In this document: positions 8,165 to 17,439 of the stretch, piece by piece | How positions within the stretch are numbered: the stretch's first letter is position 1 | Layout of the letters: each line of letters begins with the position of its first letter | DNA from: Saprospirales bacterium GYS_P2D | GTDB taxonomy: Bacteria > Bacteroidota > Bacteroidia > Chitinophagales > Saprospiraceae | Assembly (NCBI GenBank): GCA_009833045.1 | Contig: WUUP01000011.1 | Span: forward strand, 92,080-156,079 | Length of the DNA: 64,000 nt | Direction: 5' to 3' | Translations under genes and position numbers: made by a program | Notes under the pieces: generated by a model | The model's database searches: none | What the model was told of the DNA's origin: nothing | Seen by the model: the letters and a program-made list of their open reading frames with translations, nothing else

Positions 8165-10036
8165 TTATTCTTGCTCAGCGGCAGGGGCTTCCTCAGTAGG
8201 AGCTATTTCCTCGAGCGTGAGTTCTTGACCCATGTATACGATGGTGTCGCCCTCGACTGCTGCAAGAGATGTATCCGTAGCTAAAATCATATTGACTTTG
8301 CCATCCGCTTTCTTGACGAAAAGTGGGACTGATTCTGTAGTCTCATTGAGTAGGGTGTAAAACTCTGCTACTCGGGATTCGTCTGTCACTACATGCTCTC
8401 TGACATGTGGGTGATCTCTAGCTACCTCGCTGATATTGATATAGTCATCATGTGCTGAGAATAAGCCATGACTATCGATATTCGCTGGATTTCGTAGCTC
8501 CTCTGGCGTGATCAGACGATAAGCTCCTGTCTCCCCAAAGAATTTCTTGAGATTAGTGATAGCATAGTTATTCACCTCATTACTACCAGTCATAGACATG
8601 ATGATACCTACATCATTCAGATCGAGGTTAGTCGATAGGTCATCGTTGTAGATATTCGCATTGATAGCCTTGAGGCCCATGGCGTCAGCTCTATTGATAT
8701 TGTTTTTATTACTATCGACGAGCACCACATTGATGCCACAGCTCTGTAGATAGTCAGCGATGAGTCGAGAAGGCTTAGTAGCACCCACGATGAGGATGCC
8801 ATTGCTGCTCTCAAGGGATACGCCGAGAAGTTTAGCCACGAGCTTAGCAGTAGTAGCATTGAGGAGGACTGTGCCGAGTACCACCATGAAGACTAATGGC
8901 GTAATGTACTCTGCCTGAGGAAATCCATCTTTCAGGAGCTTCAGTCCAAATAGGGATGCGATACCAGCAGCTACGATACCTCTTGGGCCCATCCAGCTGA
9001 TGAATAATTTTTCTTTAGTGGTCAGCGTAGACTTGCTGGTACTCAGGAAGACGGAGAGTGGCCTCACCACCAGTATGACCAGGGCAAACAATGTCAATGG
9101 TCTCCAATCCTGCAGCAACATGAGATCTTCAAGGTCAATATTAGCGCTAAGCAAAATGAACAGTATCGAGATCAAAAGAATCGCCAATGACTCCTTGAAA
9201 TAGGTAATCTCATCCATATATGGTACATCGATATTGCCAAGTACCATACCAGCGACTACTACTGTGAGTAGTCCGCTATCATGCACAACATAGCTGGAGC
9301 CAATGAATAAAGCTAAAACGAATGCTAATGAAAATATAGTCAGTAGATAATGTGGGATCATGTGTCGCTTGAGCATCTCACGAAGTGCAAGAGCGGCTAT
9401 CGTACCGAGCGATAGACCGATGAGCACGATCTGCGTAAACTGGAGAATAGCCTCCGAGGTGAAACTCCCTTCATGGTGCCCTGCAGCACTGATGAACTCA
9501 TAGACTAATACGGCAGCCAATGCGCCAATAGGATCGATAAGTATCCCCTCCCACTTGAGGACTGTCGCTACGTTACGATTGAGTGGGACATTCCGAAGGA
9601 TCGGTGCGATCACTGTCGGTCCTGTCACGATGATCAGCGCAGCGAATAGGAAAGATATTGACCAATTAAGATTGACCACATAGTGTGCAGCCAGCGTAGA
9701 TAGGGCAAAAGTCACTAAAGCCCCGACACTGATCAGCTTACCGATGGTATCGCCGACTCCTTTGACTTCTTCTCGCTTGAGGGTCATCCCTCCCTCAAAG
9801 AGGATGATCCCAATGGCCAGCTCCACGAAGTGAAAGAGGCTCTCACCTGGGAAGAGACCATGATGTCCATTCCAGATAGGAGAGATCCATTTTTCGCCAC
9901 CTGCAGACCACAGAGTCGAGAGTGGACCTACGATCAGACCTGTGATGATCAGTGGTAAGATAGCTGGTACTTTGAGCTTCCAAGCGATCCACTGAGCCAA
10001 GATTCCTAAAATGACAATACCTCCTAATTCTAACAT
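8165..10036 (-). CDS. CPA1-type sodium/proton antiporter with TrkA-N domain
   Basis: Inner-membrane monovalent cation/proton antiporter. The frame can be extended to 10102, but the ATG at 10036 (MLELGGIVILGILAQWIAWK) puts the first transmembrane helix at the N-terminus as in the family. About 12-13 hydrophobic helices follow through residue 390, including the GPTVIAPILR and WEGILIDPIGALAAV segments that hold the ion-binding aspartate region. Then comes a Rossmann TrkA-N-like domain (GILIVGATKPSRLIADYLQS, VVLVDSNKNN) and a TrkA-C-like tail. The fusion suggests gating by nucleotide. The glutamate/alanine-rich tail (TEEAPAAEQE) is disordered. It is divergent from prfC. Confidence 0.9.
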   Translation of the reverse strand: MLELGGIVILGILAQWIAWKLKVPAILPLIITGLIVGPLSTLWSAGGEKWISPIWNGHHGLFPGESLFHFVELAIGIILFEGGMTLKREEVKGVGDTIGKLISVGALVTFALSTLAAHYVVNLNWSISFLFAALIIVTGPTVIAPILRNVPLNRNVATVLKWEGILIDPIGALAAVLVYEFISAAGHHEGSFTSEAILQFTQIVLIGLSLGTIAALALREMLKRHMIPHYLLTIFSLAFVLALFIGSSYVVHDSGLLTVVVAGMVLGNIDVPYMDEITYFKESLAILLISILFILLSANIDLEDLMLLQDWRPLTLFALVILVVRPLSVFLSTSKSTLTTKEKLFISWMGPRGIVAAGIASLFGLKLLKDGFPQAEYITPLVFMVVLGTVLLNATTAKLVAKLLGVSLESSNGILIVGATKPSRLIADYLQSCGINVVLVDSNKNNINRADAMGLKAINANIYNDDLSTNLDLNDVGIIMSMTGSNEVNNYAITNLKKFFGETGAYRLITPEELRNPANIDSHGLFSAHDDYINISEVARDHPHVREHVVTDESRVAEFYTLLNETTESVPLFVKKADGKVNMILATDTSLAAVEGDTIVYMGQELTLEEIAPTEEAPAAEQE

Positions 10037-10130
10037 TCTTTTGCTTTTTGAATATCCTTGATGGTCTATCAGACCCAATCTGTCGAGCCTAAGTGCCTGC
10101 AAAATAAAGAATCACATGGATTAAAAACCA

Positions 10131-10138
10131 TACTTTTG
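10131..10138 (+). promoter_or_regulatory. -7 promoter element of prfC
   Basis: TACTTTTG is an exact TAnnTTTG match, ending 33 bases before the ATG at 10172. This supports 10172 rather than the upstream TTG as the real start. No obvious TTG box upstream. Confidence 0.45.
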
Positions 10139-10171
10139 CAGTCCGTTTTTTTAGACGAAGATTTTATCCAA

Positions 10172-11752
10172 ATGGGTCGAAAAGAAGAGATAGAAAAAAG
10201 AAGAACATTTGGCATCATATCACACCCTGATGCTGGTAAGACGACTTTGACAGAAAAATTACTCCTATTCGGTGGGGCGATACAGGTCGCTGGAGCGGTC
10301 AAGTCAAATAAGATAAAGAAGGGCGCCACGTCTGATTTTATGGATATCGAGCGTCAGAGAGGGATCTCAGTAGCGACCTCGGTCATGGCTTTTGACTATC
10401 GAGATCGAAAGATCAATATCCTCGATACGCCAGGTCACAAAGACTTCGCTGAAGATACCTATCGTACGCTCACGGCTGTGGATAGCGTCATTGTGGTGAT
10501 CGATGTGGCAAAAGGGGTCGAGGAGCAGACAGAAAATCTCGTCAAGGTCTGTAAAATGCGGAAGACACCTATCATCGTATTCATCAATAAGTTGGATAGA
10601 GAAGGTAAAGATGGATTTGACTTATTAGACGAAGTCGAGCAAAAGCTGGGGATAAATGTAGTACCTCAGTCCTGGCCGATTGGTATGGGGCAGCGATTTC
10701 AGGGAGTGTACAATCTCTATGAGAAAAAGCTCTGCATATTCAGCGCCCATGGTAAGCAGACAGAAGAGGAGACCATGACATTCACCGATCTCAGTGATCC
10801 ACAGCTGGATGAGATCGTCGGAGAGCGAGCAGCCGATACCCTCCGTGAAGAGGTCGAGATGATCTCAGAGGTCTATCCTGATCTGGATGTATCCGAATAT
10901 CTGAAAGGAGAAATATCGCCCGTATTCTTTGGTAGTGCGATTAATAATTTTGGAGTGAAGGAGCTTTTGGATTGCTTCGTAGAGATTGCTCCGTCGCCAC
11001 TGCCGAGAGATACCGAGGAGCGTACAGTCGATCCGTATGAGGATGGTTTTACGGGTTTTGTATTTAAGATACATGCTAATATCGATCCTAAGCACCGAGA
11101 TCGAATTGCTTTCCTCAGAGTGTGCTCTGGGACTTTTGAGCGAAATACTAACTATCAGCATCAGCGCTTGGAGCGAAAGTTAAAATTCTCGAATCCGACA
11201 TCCTTCATGGCAGCCCGAAAGGAAGTCGTAGATGAGGCATTTCCTGGAGATATCGTCGGCCTTTATGATAGTGGCAACTTCAAAATCGGAGATACCCTCA
11301 CTGATGGAGAGTCGCTCAACTATAAAGGAATACCAAGCTTTTCTCCAGAGCAATTTAGATTTGTCAATAATGCCAATCCACTGAAGACTAAGCAGCTCAA
11401 TAAGGGATTGGCACAGCTGATGGATGAAGGGGTAGCGCAGCTATTCACTATGGAGCAGAGTCAGCGTAAGATTATTGGTACAGTGGGTGCTCTACAGTTT
11501 GATGTGATCCAGTACCGCCTCGAGCATGAGTACGGAGCCAGCTGCACGTACGAGCCTCTCCGTATCCACAAAGCCTGCTGGGTGAGCTGCGATGATCCTA
11601 AGGTGCTCAAAGAGTTCATAGATCGACGAAAGAAGGATATCGCCCATGATAAAGATGGCAAGCTGGTCTATATGGCAGAGTCACAGTGGGGACTGAAGAC
11701 GGTACAGGAGAATCACCCCGAAGTGGAGTTCCATTTTACAAGTGAATTCTGA
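10172..11752 (+). CDS. prfC: Peptide chain release factor 3
   Basis: Translational GTPase that removes RF1/RF2 from the ribosome after termination. The start at MGRKEEIEKRRTFGIISHPD gives 526 residues, close to the E. coli protein (529). A longer frame from a TTG at 10058 would put the promoter inside the gene. GTPase motifs are clear: G1 SHPDAGKTTLTEK, G2/switch I with DFMDIERQRGISV, G3 DTPGHKDFAED and G4 NKLDREG. Domains II-III follow with the RF3-specific stretches (FVFKIHANIDPKHRDRIAFL). It is not EF-G, since it lacks the long domain IV and has the RF3 length. Confidence 0.97.
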   Translation: MGRKEEIEKRRTFGIISHPDAGKTTLTEKLLLFGGAIQVAGAVKSNKIKKGATSDFMDIERQRGISVATSVMAFDYRDRKINILDTPGHKDFAEDTYRTLTAVDSVIVVIDVAKGVEEQTENLVKVCKMRKTPIIVFINKLDREGKDGFDLLDEVEQKLGINVVPQSWPIGMGQRFQGVYNLYEKKLCIFSAHGKQTEEETMTFTDLSDPQLDEIVGERAADTLREEVEMISEVYPDLDVSEYLKGEISPVFFGSAINNFGVKELLDCFVEIAPSPLPRDTEERTVDPYEDGFTGFVFKIHANIDPKHRDRIAFLRVCSGTFERNTNYQHQRLERKLKFSNPTSFMAARKEVVDEAFPGDIVGLYDSGNFKIGDTLTDGESLNYKGIPSFSPEQFRFVNNANPLKTKQLNKGLAQLMDEGVAQLFTMEQSQRKIIGTVGALQFDVIQYRLEHEYGASCTYEPLRIHKACWVSCDDPKVLKEFIDRRKKDIAHDKDGKLVYMAESQWGLKTVQENHPEVEFHFTSEF

Positions 11753-11861
11753 TGGATGGAGATTTTAGTCGTTAGACTGTAGTCTATAGATTTGAGCTAA
11801 TATACTTTAAATGATAGTTTTTAGCTTCGTCTACTGATTATCTCATTTTATATCGGGATTG

Positions 11862-12224
11862 ATGGCGTTTAAGTTTGAACAGTTAAAGTTTTGGCAGCGT
11901 GGAATAGATTTGAATATTAGTATAAATGAATTAGTGAAATCTTGGCCTCGAGAGGAACTATATTCATTAACTAATCAAATAAAACGGGCTGCTGATTCAG
12001 TAATATTGAATATAGCAGAAGGATCTACGGGGCAATCAAATAAAGAGTTTTTGCGATTTTTATCCTATTCACTCCGATCAGCTGTTGAAGTAGAAGCTTG
12101 CTTACATATAGCTAAGTCACGGCATTACGTAAATGAAGAGACTTTCTCAATAATGTATGTCGAGATAGAAGAGATCATTAAAATGATACAGGGCCTGAAA
12201 AGATCAATAAAAACTAAAGTCTAA
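11862..12224 (+). CDS. Four-helix-bundle protein (S23/23S-IVS family), copy 1
   Basis: 120 residues, all helical. The family motif is clear: SVILNIAEGSTGQSNKEFLR followed by FLSYSLRSAVEVEACLHIA, with an N-terminal FEQLKFWQRGIDLN helix. Homologues were first described inside intervening sequences of 23S rRNA genes and are frequent as orphan chromosomal genes in Bacteroidota; the molecular role is unsettled. The start is taken at the ATG at 11862; the frame also has a TTG three bases before. It sits alone between prfC and proC, with AT-rich codon use unlike its neighbours, which suggests recent acquisition. A diverged second copy lies just after proC. Confidence 0.85.
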   Translation: MAFKFEQLKFWQRGIDLNISINELVKSWPREELYSLTNQIKRAADSVILNIAEGSTGQSNKEFLRFLSYSLRSAVEVEACLHIAKSRHYVNEETFSIMYVEIEEIIKMIQGLKRSIKTKV

Positions 12225-12249
12225 TCACTAAAATCTAATAAACTTAACG

Positions 12250-13050
12250 GTGAAAATACTAATAATAGGAGGAGGAAATATGGGCTTGACCTATGCACGA
12301 GGATTCTTGAAATCCCACATCGTAGAGCTCGGTAATATGTATATCCTCGAGAAATCTCCTGAAAAAGCAGAAGAATTACGCTCATATGAGATTGGCCAAG
12401 TATATGGTAATCCCGGCGAATACATCCGGCAGATGGACCTCATCGTATTAGCGGTGAAGCCACAGGATGTCAATATCGTATTTGACTCGATCAAAGACTA
12501 CATGGATCCGCAGCAACTCGTGCTATCGATCATGGCAGGAGTCACTATCCATACGATCTCTCAGGGGCTCAATGCTCAGAAAGTCATCCGAGCGATGCCA
12601 AATCTACCCGCACAGATCGGATCAGGGATGACCGTATACACTTCATCAGATGATGTCACTCGTGTCGAGCTCGTCACCGTACAGAATCTACTCGCCGCAT
12701 CCGGTAAGACGATCTATGTCGAGCGAGAAGAAATGCTTAATGCTGCTACGGCTGTGTCAGGATCAGGTCCGGCCTATGTGTTCTATTTCATGCAGTCCCT
12801 TATCGAGTCCGCTAAGGATATGGGATTCACCCAGTCGGAAGCTGAGCTACTGACTTATCAGACTTTCAAAGGGGCCGTAGATTTATTCAATAAACATGAT
12901 TTTTCATGCGAGGAATGGATCAAAAAAGTCAGCTCCAAAGGAGGTACTACCGAAGCAGCCATCAAAGGATTCAATACGAAAGAAGTACAGCGAGGATTCA
13001 AAGAAGGAGTACAAGCTGCGCTGAGAAGAGCAGAAGAGTTGGGGGGATAA
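12250..13050 (+). CDS. proC: Pyrroline-5-carboxylate reductase
   Basis: Last step of proline synthesis: NAD(P)H-dependent reduction of pyrroline-5-carboxylate. 266 residues with the N-terminal dinucleotide motif GGGNMGLTYARG, the middle AVKPQD and RAMPNLPAQIGSG motifs, and the C-terminal family signature region (AVSGSGPAYVFYFMQSL, then SSKGGTTEAAIKGF). The start is a GTG (codons GTG AAA ATA CTA) because no ATG precedes the Rossmann strand. It is inserted between two four-helix-bundle genes. Confidence 0.95.
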   Translation: MKILIIGGGNMGLTYARGFLKSHIVELGNMYILEKSPEKAEELRSYEIGQVYGNPGEYIRQMDLIVLAVKPQDVNIVFDSIKDYMDPQQLVLSIMAGVTIHTISQGLNAQKVIRAMPNLPAQIGSGMTVYTSSDDVTRVELVTVQNLLAASGKTIYVEREEMLNAATAVSGSGPAYVFYFMQSLIESAKDMGFTQSEAELLTYQTFKGAVDLFNKHDFSCEEWIKKVSSKGGTTEAAIKGFNTKEVQRGFKEGVQAALRRAEELGG

Positions 13051-13115
13051 AAACTAAGTTTAGATGGTTTTAATAGTTTTGATAGTTGAATTGTTTGTAC
13101 ATAGGTATCAATAAT

Positions 13116-13490
13116 ATGGCACGAATATCAAAGTTTGAAGAGTTGGATTGTTGGAAGTCGGCGCATGATTTGTTAATTATGATTTATAATGTCTTGGGTA
13201 ACGATACATTTAGAAGGGAGTATTCACTACAAGATCAACTCAAGCGGGCCACATTATCTATTTCAAACAATATTGCTGAAGGTTTTGAACGAACCTCTAC
13301 AAAAGAAACTATCAGATTCTTGGTGATAGCAAATAGCTCAACCTCTGAGGTCAAGAATATGCTGATAGCCTGTAAAAGCTTAGGTTTTATGACTCTCAAT
13401 GATTATGAACAACTAATGACGCAAACACAGAAAACTCAAAACTTGACTAAAGGATTTATCAGATATCTCAATACTTTAGCGGCTCAATAA
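13116..13490 (+). CDS. Four-helix-bundle protein (S23/23S-IVS family), copy 2
   Basis: 124 residues from the ATG at 13116 (MARISKFEELDCWKSAHDLL); a longer frame from 13086 adds ten unlikely residues. The family core is present: QLKRATLSISNNIAEGFERT then TKETIRFLVIANSSTSEVKN. It is only distantly similar to copy 1 (shared NIAEG helix), so this is not a recent tandem duplication but two members of one family flanking proC. AT-rich like copy 1. Function unknown. Confidence 0.85.
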   Translation: MARISKFEELDCWKSAHDLLIMIYNVLGNDTFRREYSLQDQLKRATLSISNNIAEGFERTSTKETIRFLVIANSSTSEVKNMLIACKSLGFMTLNDYEQLMTQTQKTQNLTKGFIRYLNTLAAQ

Positions 13491-13550
13491 TGGTAGTTGA
13501 AACGATTTAACTATTTAAAACAATTCAACAATCCTAACATAAAGTAGAAA

Positions 13551-15083
13551 ATGGACTTTAAAAATATAATATCACACTGTAAGGAATACGGATACATCTA
13601 TCAGTCGAGCGAAATCTATGATGGTTTGGCGGCGGTATATGATTATGGACCTTATGGTGTCGAGCTCAAAAATAATATCAAGCAGTACTGGTGGAAGTCG
13701 ATGGTGCAGATGCACGAAAACATCGTAGGTATTGACGCCGCTATATTCATGCATCCTAAGACATGGAAGGCATCGGGACACGTAGATGCATTCAATGATC
13801 CACTCGTGGATAATAAGGATAGTAAAAAGCGCTACCGAGCTGATCAGCTCGTAGAGGGGTACTGTGAGAAGATCGAGAATAAGATCAAGAAAGATGTGGT
13901 CAAGGCGCAGAAGAGATTTGGTGACAGCTTTGATGAGGCGCAGTTCAGATCGACTAATCAGCGTATCCTCGATCGTCAGGCAGAGATAGATCGTGTGATG
14001 GGCCTACTCGGCACACACATGAAGAATGAAGACATGGCAGGGCTCAAGCAGCTCATCGAGGACCTCGAAATAGCATGTCCGGAGAGTGGTAGCAGAAATT
14101 GGACCGATGTGCGTCAGTTCAATCTAATGTTCAACACACAGCTGGGGAATATCGCTGGTGAAGAAGGAAAGCTATATCTGAGACCAGAGACAGCTCAGGG
14201 GATTTTTGTCAATTTTCTAAATGTCCAAAAGACGACTCGTCAGAAGATTCCATTTGGTATAGCGCAAATCGGTAAGGCATTCCGAAATGAGATCGTAGCT
14301 CGTCAGTTCATCTTTAGAATGCGAGAATTTGAGCAGATGGAGATGCAGTTTTTCGTGAAGCCAGGAACTGAGATGGAGTGGTACAAGCACTGGAAAGAAA
14401 CCAGACTACAGTGGCACAAGAATCTGGGCGTACCAGCCGATAAGCTACGATATCATGATCATGACAATCTCGCACACTATGCAAATGCTGCTGTCGATAT
14501 CGAGTTTGAGTTCCCATTTGGTTTCAGAGAGTTGGAGGGGATACACTCTCGTACGGACTTTGACCTCAGCAGCCATCAGGAGTTATCAGGTAAAAAGCTA
14601 CAGTACTTTGATGTGGAGGAGAATAAAAACTATGTGCCATATGTAGTGGAAACCTCTATAGGCTGTGACCGTATGTTCTTAGCACAGGTGAGCTTAGCAC
14701 TTCAGGAGGAGACGGTGCCAGATGCTGATGGTAAGGAGTCGACTCGTACAGTGATGAAGCTACATCCTGCGGTAGCTCCCGTCAAATGTGCAGTCCTGCC
14801 ACTCTTGAAAAATAAAGAAGAGCTCACTAATGTGGCGGAAGACATCACTCGTCAGCTCCGCAAGACGATGAATGTGCAGTATGACGAGAAGGATACTATC
14901 GGACGTCGCTATCGACGACAGGATGCGATCGGTACGCCATACTGTGTGACAGTAGACTTTGATACTTTAGAAGACAATGCCGTGACGATCCGAGATCGAG
15001 ATACCTTGAGTCAGGAGAGAGTGAAAATCTCTGACCTGTCTAGGATCATCGGGGAGAAGGTATCGATGGATGATATCCTGTAG
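13551..15083 (+). CDS. glyS: Glycyl-tRNA synthetase (eukaryote/archaea-type dimeric form)
   Basis: Class II synthetase of 510 residues. It opens with SHCKEYGYIYQSSEIYDGLA and has class II motif 2 (FRNEIVARQFIFRMREFEQM) and motif 3 in the C-terminal third (ETSIGCDRMFLAQ). The anticodon-binding domain starts near AVAPVKCAVLPLL. It is the single-chain alpha2 type, not the bacterial alpha2beta2 type, as usual in Bacteroidota. The insert between motifs 1 and 2 (IKKDVVKAQKRFGDSFDEAQ) is typical of this group. Confidence 0.96.
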   Translation: MDFKNIISHCKEYGYIYQSSEIYDGLAAVYDYGPYGVELKNNIKQYWWKSMVQMHENIVGIDAAIFMHPKTWKASGHVDAFNDPLVDNKDSKKRYRADQLVEGYCEKIENKIKKDVVKAQKRFGDSFDEAQFRSTNQRILDRQAEIDRVMGLLGTHMKNEDMAGLKQLIEDLEIACPESGSRNWTDVRQFNLMFNTQLGNIAGEEGKLYLRPETAQGIFVNFLNVQKTTRQKIPFGIAQIGKAFRNEIVARQFIFRMREFEQMEMQFFVKPGTEMEWYKHWKETRLQWHKNLGVPADKLRYHDHDNLAHYANAAVDIEFEFPFGFRELEGIHSRTDFDLSSHQELSGKKLQYFDVEENKNYVPYVVETSIGCDRMFLAQVSLALQEETVPDADGKESTRTVMKLHPAVAPVKCAVLPLLKNKEELTNVAEDITRQLRKTMNVQYDEKDTIGRRYRRQDAIGTPYCVTVDFDTLEDNAVTIRDRDTLSQERVKISDLSRIIGEKVSMDDIL

Positions 15084-15271
15084 TAATCGATCATTGGCTA
15101 TTTTCTTTACACTTTTGTTCAATCACCCTTTGAAGGTGACTGAATAGAGGTCATTTCTTTAGGCTCGATTGCTGATGTCCTGTGCATGGTCGCAGTAGGA
15201 AATTTCATTCAACTTAGACTATATCTATTTCCAGTTCATAAGGAGTGCTGATATTTCTGTAAATTGATGAA

Positions 15272-17410
15272 ATGAACAGCACAACCAATATTGACAGAGC
15301 CCTTATGATAATCATTTTGTGCTGCTATTCTATCAATTATTTAGCTGGTCAGGACAATCTGCAGGAGGCATTAAGGATTGCACCACCGAACAGTATTGAG
15401 AAGGTAGATATTTTAAATGCACTTGCCGAAATCAATACTTGGGTAGACAATGACCAGGCTCTGAGATATACCAATGAAGCACTGTCTATAAGTCAAGAGA
15501 TTAAATATACTCTCGGAGAAGCTCATAGCAACTGCAACATCTGTCAAATCAAACAAGCACAAGGCAACTATGATTCTTCCACTGTGAATGCAAGAATTAG
15601 CCTTTCTATGTATCAATCCGCTAATGATAAAGAAGGAGAAACCGACGCTCTTACATGTCTGGGGATGGCCCATTACAGAATCGGTAATATAGATAGTGCC
15701 CAGATCTACTACGATCGAGCGTATGTCATAGGCAGAGAGGTGAAATATGTCAAAGGCTTAGCGATGGCTTCAAAAGGTCAAGGAGATATCCATGAAAGAA
15801 GTAGTGAGTATGACCTTGCTATGGAGAAATACCAAGAGAGTTATGACTTTAGCTTAGCGATTGGATATGATGAAGGTGTAGTGAGAGGTCTAAATGATAT
15901 CGGAATCATATCAGAATATACTGGCAAAATAGATCAAGCTTTAGAAAAGTATTTGGAAGGTCTACAATATGCAGAGAATAAGAAAATTCCATATCTATCG
16001 GGTGTGTCGGCAAGTAATATTGGGACTCTATACTTTATCCAGAAGAAGTATGACAAAGCAATAGAATATGCACAGATAGCTTTGAAGTACTATCAAGAGA
16101 TTGGAAATTATCGAGGAGTAGGTTTTGTCCATCAGGATATGGGGCAAATTCTCAAAGCTCAAAATAGACTCGACGAAGCCTTGATTCAATATCGAAATGC
16201 AGAGGAAATCAGGCTTGATCAGAATGATAAAAGGGGTCTTTCATTTACCTATTTCGGGATGGCGTGGACTTACAAAAGAATGGGCGATATGGCTCGTGCG
16301 AGAGAATATATGGAAAAGAGTCTTCAGCTGAGAGAGGAATTAGGATTTGAAAAAATGGTTATGGCATGTATCAGAGCACTGGCTCAATTTAACATGGCAG
16401 AAAAGAGATATAATGAAGCCTATCCTTACTTAAAAAGATCCTATGATTGGGCTATGAACGCTAATAGCGCCGAATCATTGTACGAGTCTTCTCAAGCAAT
16501 GGTAGATTACTATGAGGCTATAGGTGATTTCAAAGGAGCGTATCAATATCAAAAGATTCTCCTGGCTGCTAAAGACAGCTTATTCAATGTCAGCCAAAAT
16601 GAGAGTTTTGCAGAAATGCAAACTCTATATGAGACCGAGAAAAAAGAAAGAGAGATTCTCCAATTAGAAAAAGATAATACCAAAGTTACCACCCAAAGAA
16701 ACTACCTCATGGGCGGATCTCTGACATTGGGTTTATTAGGTCTTTTTGGATTCCAGTGGTATAAAGTACGAAAAGAGAGAAATGATAAAAAGGAGTTTGC
16801 GGAAGCACTGCTTCTTACACAAGAAGAAGAAAGAAAACGATTGGCACGTGACCTGCACGACGGTATCGGACAATCACTTCTGTTAGTCAAAAAGCAATTG
16901 GAGAAGAATACTGCAGTGACTCTCGAAAATCAGAATCTCATATCTGACACGATAGAAGAAGTCAGAAGCATATCACAAGCTCTCCATCCCTATCAGATCG
17001 AAAAATTTGGAATCACTGCGGCCATTGAAGATATCATGTCCAAGGTTGAGAAATCAACAGATTTATTTGTCACCAGTGAGATAGATGATATCAATGATCT
17101 ATTATCTGATAAGGCAGAAATCAACGTCTATCGCATCATACAAGAGGCTATGAGCAATATAGTAAAGCATGCCCAGGCAACGGCAGCTAAGGTCGAATTG
17201 AAGAATACTGTCCGGAATATTCAAATATCAATTCAGGATAATGGGAAGGGATTTAATCATGAGATTGCCATGGCTCAATCAAAAAGCCTGGGTCTCAAAA
17301 CGATGTATGAAAGGGTTAATACTTTAGGAGGTAGTATTCGATATTCTGATAATGATGGAGTGGGCACTCGTCTGAATATCGTGATACCTCATAGGAGCAA
17401 AGGGATGTAG
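15272..17410 (+). CDS. TPR-sensor histidine kinase 1 (HisKA_3/NarX type)
   Basis: 712 residues. A hydrophobic N-terminus (LMIIILCCYSINYLAG) acts as signal or anchor. About 400 residues of tetratricopeptide repeats (e.g. ALEKYLEGLQYAENK, AIEYAQIALKYYQEIGNYRG) form a periplasmic sensor, followed by a coiled coil and a transmembrane helix near 480-500 (LMGGSLTLGLLGLFGFQWYK). The kinase has HisKA_3 with the phospho-accepting histidine at about residue 529 (ARDLHDGIGQSLLLVKKQLE) and a HATPase_c with N box IIQEAMSNIVKHA and G box DNGKGF and GLKTMYERV. The ligand is unknown. The kinase half is nearly identical to that of the next gene. It is presumably a partner of the response regulator at 19610. 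Confidence 0.93.
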   Translation: MNSTTNIDRALMIIILCCYSINYLAGQDNLQEALRIAPPNSIEKVDILNALAEINTWVDNDQALRYTNEALSISQEIKYTLGEAHSNCNICQIKQAQGNYDSSTVNARISLSMYQSANDKEGETDALTCLGMAHYRIGNIDSAQIYYDRAYVIGREVKYVKGLAMASKGQGDIHERSSEYDLAMEKYQESYDFSLAIGYDEGVVRGLNDIGIISEYTGKIDQALEKYLEGLQYAENKKIPYLSGVSASNIGTLYFIQKKYDKAIEYAQIALKYYQEIGNYRGVGFVHQDMGQILKAQNRLDEALIQYRNAEEIRLDQNDKRGLSFTYFGMAWTYKRMGDMARAREYMEKSLQLREELGFEKMVMACIRALAQFNMAEKRYNEAYPYLKRSYDWAMNANSAESLYESSQAMVDYYEAIGDFKGAYQYQKILLAAKDSLFNVSQNESFAEMQTLYETEKKEREILQLEKDNTKVTTQRNYLMGGSLTLGLLGLFGFQWYKVRKERNDKKEFAEALLLTQEEERKRLARDLHDGIGQSLLLVKKQLEKNTAVTLENQNLISDTIEEVRSISQALHPYQIEKFGITAAIEDIMSKVEKSTDLFVTSEIDDINDLLSDKAEINVYRIIQEAMSNIVKHAQATAAKVELKNTVRNIQISIQDNGKGFNHEIAMAQSKSLGLKTMYERVNTLGGSIRYSDNDGVGTRLNIVIPHRSKGM

Positions 17411-17439
17411 TAGAATGATAGTTGGAGTAAATCAGTGTA

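Noticed and set aside
10058..10171. Extended N-terminus of prfC from a TTG codon
   Set aside because: It would place the -7 box inside the gene and exceeds the family length; it also overlaps the antiporter start region.
15120..15150. TCACC/GGTGA hairpin after glyS as a terminator
   Set aside because: Only five base pairs and no T-run follows.
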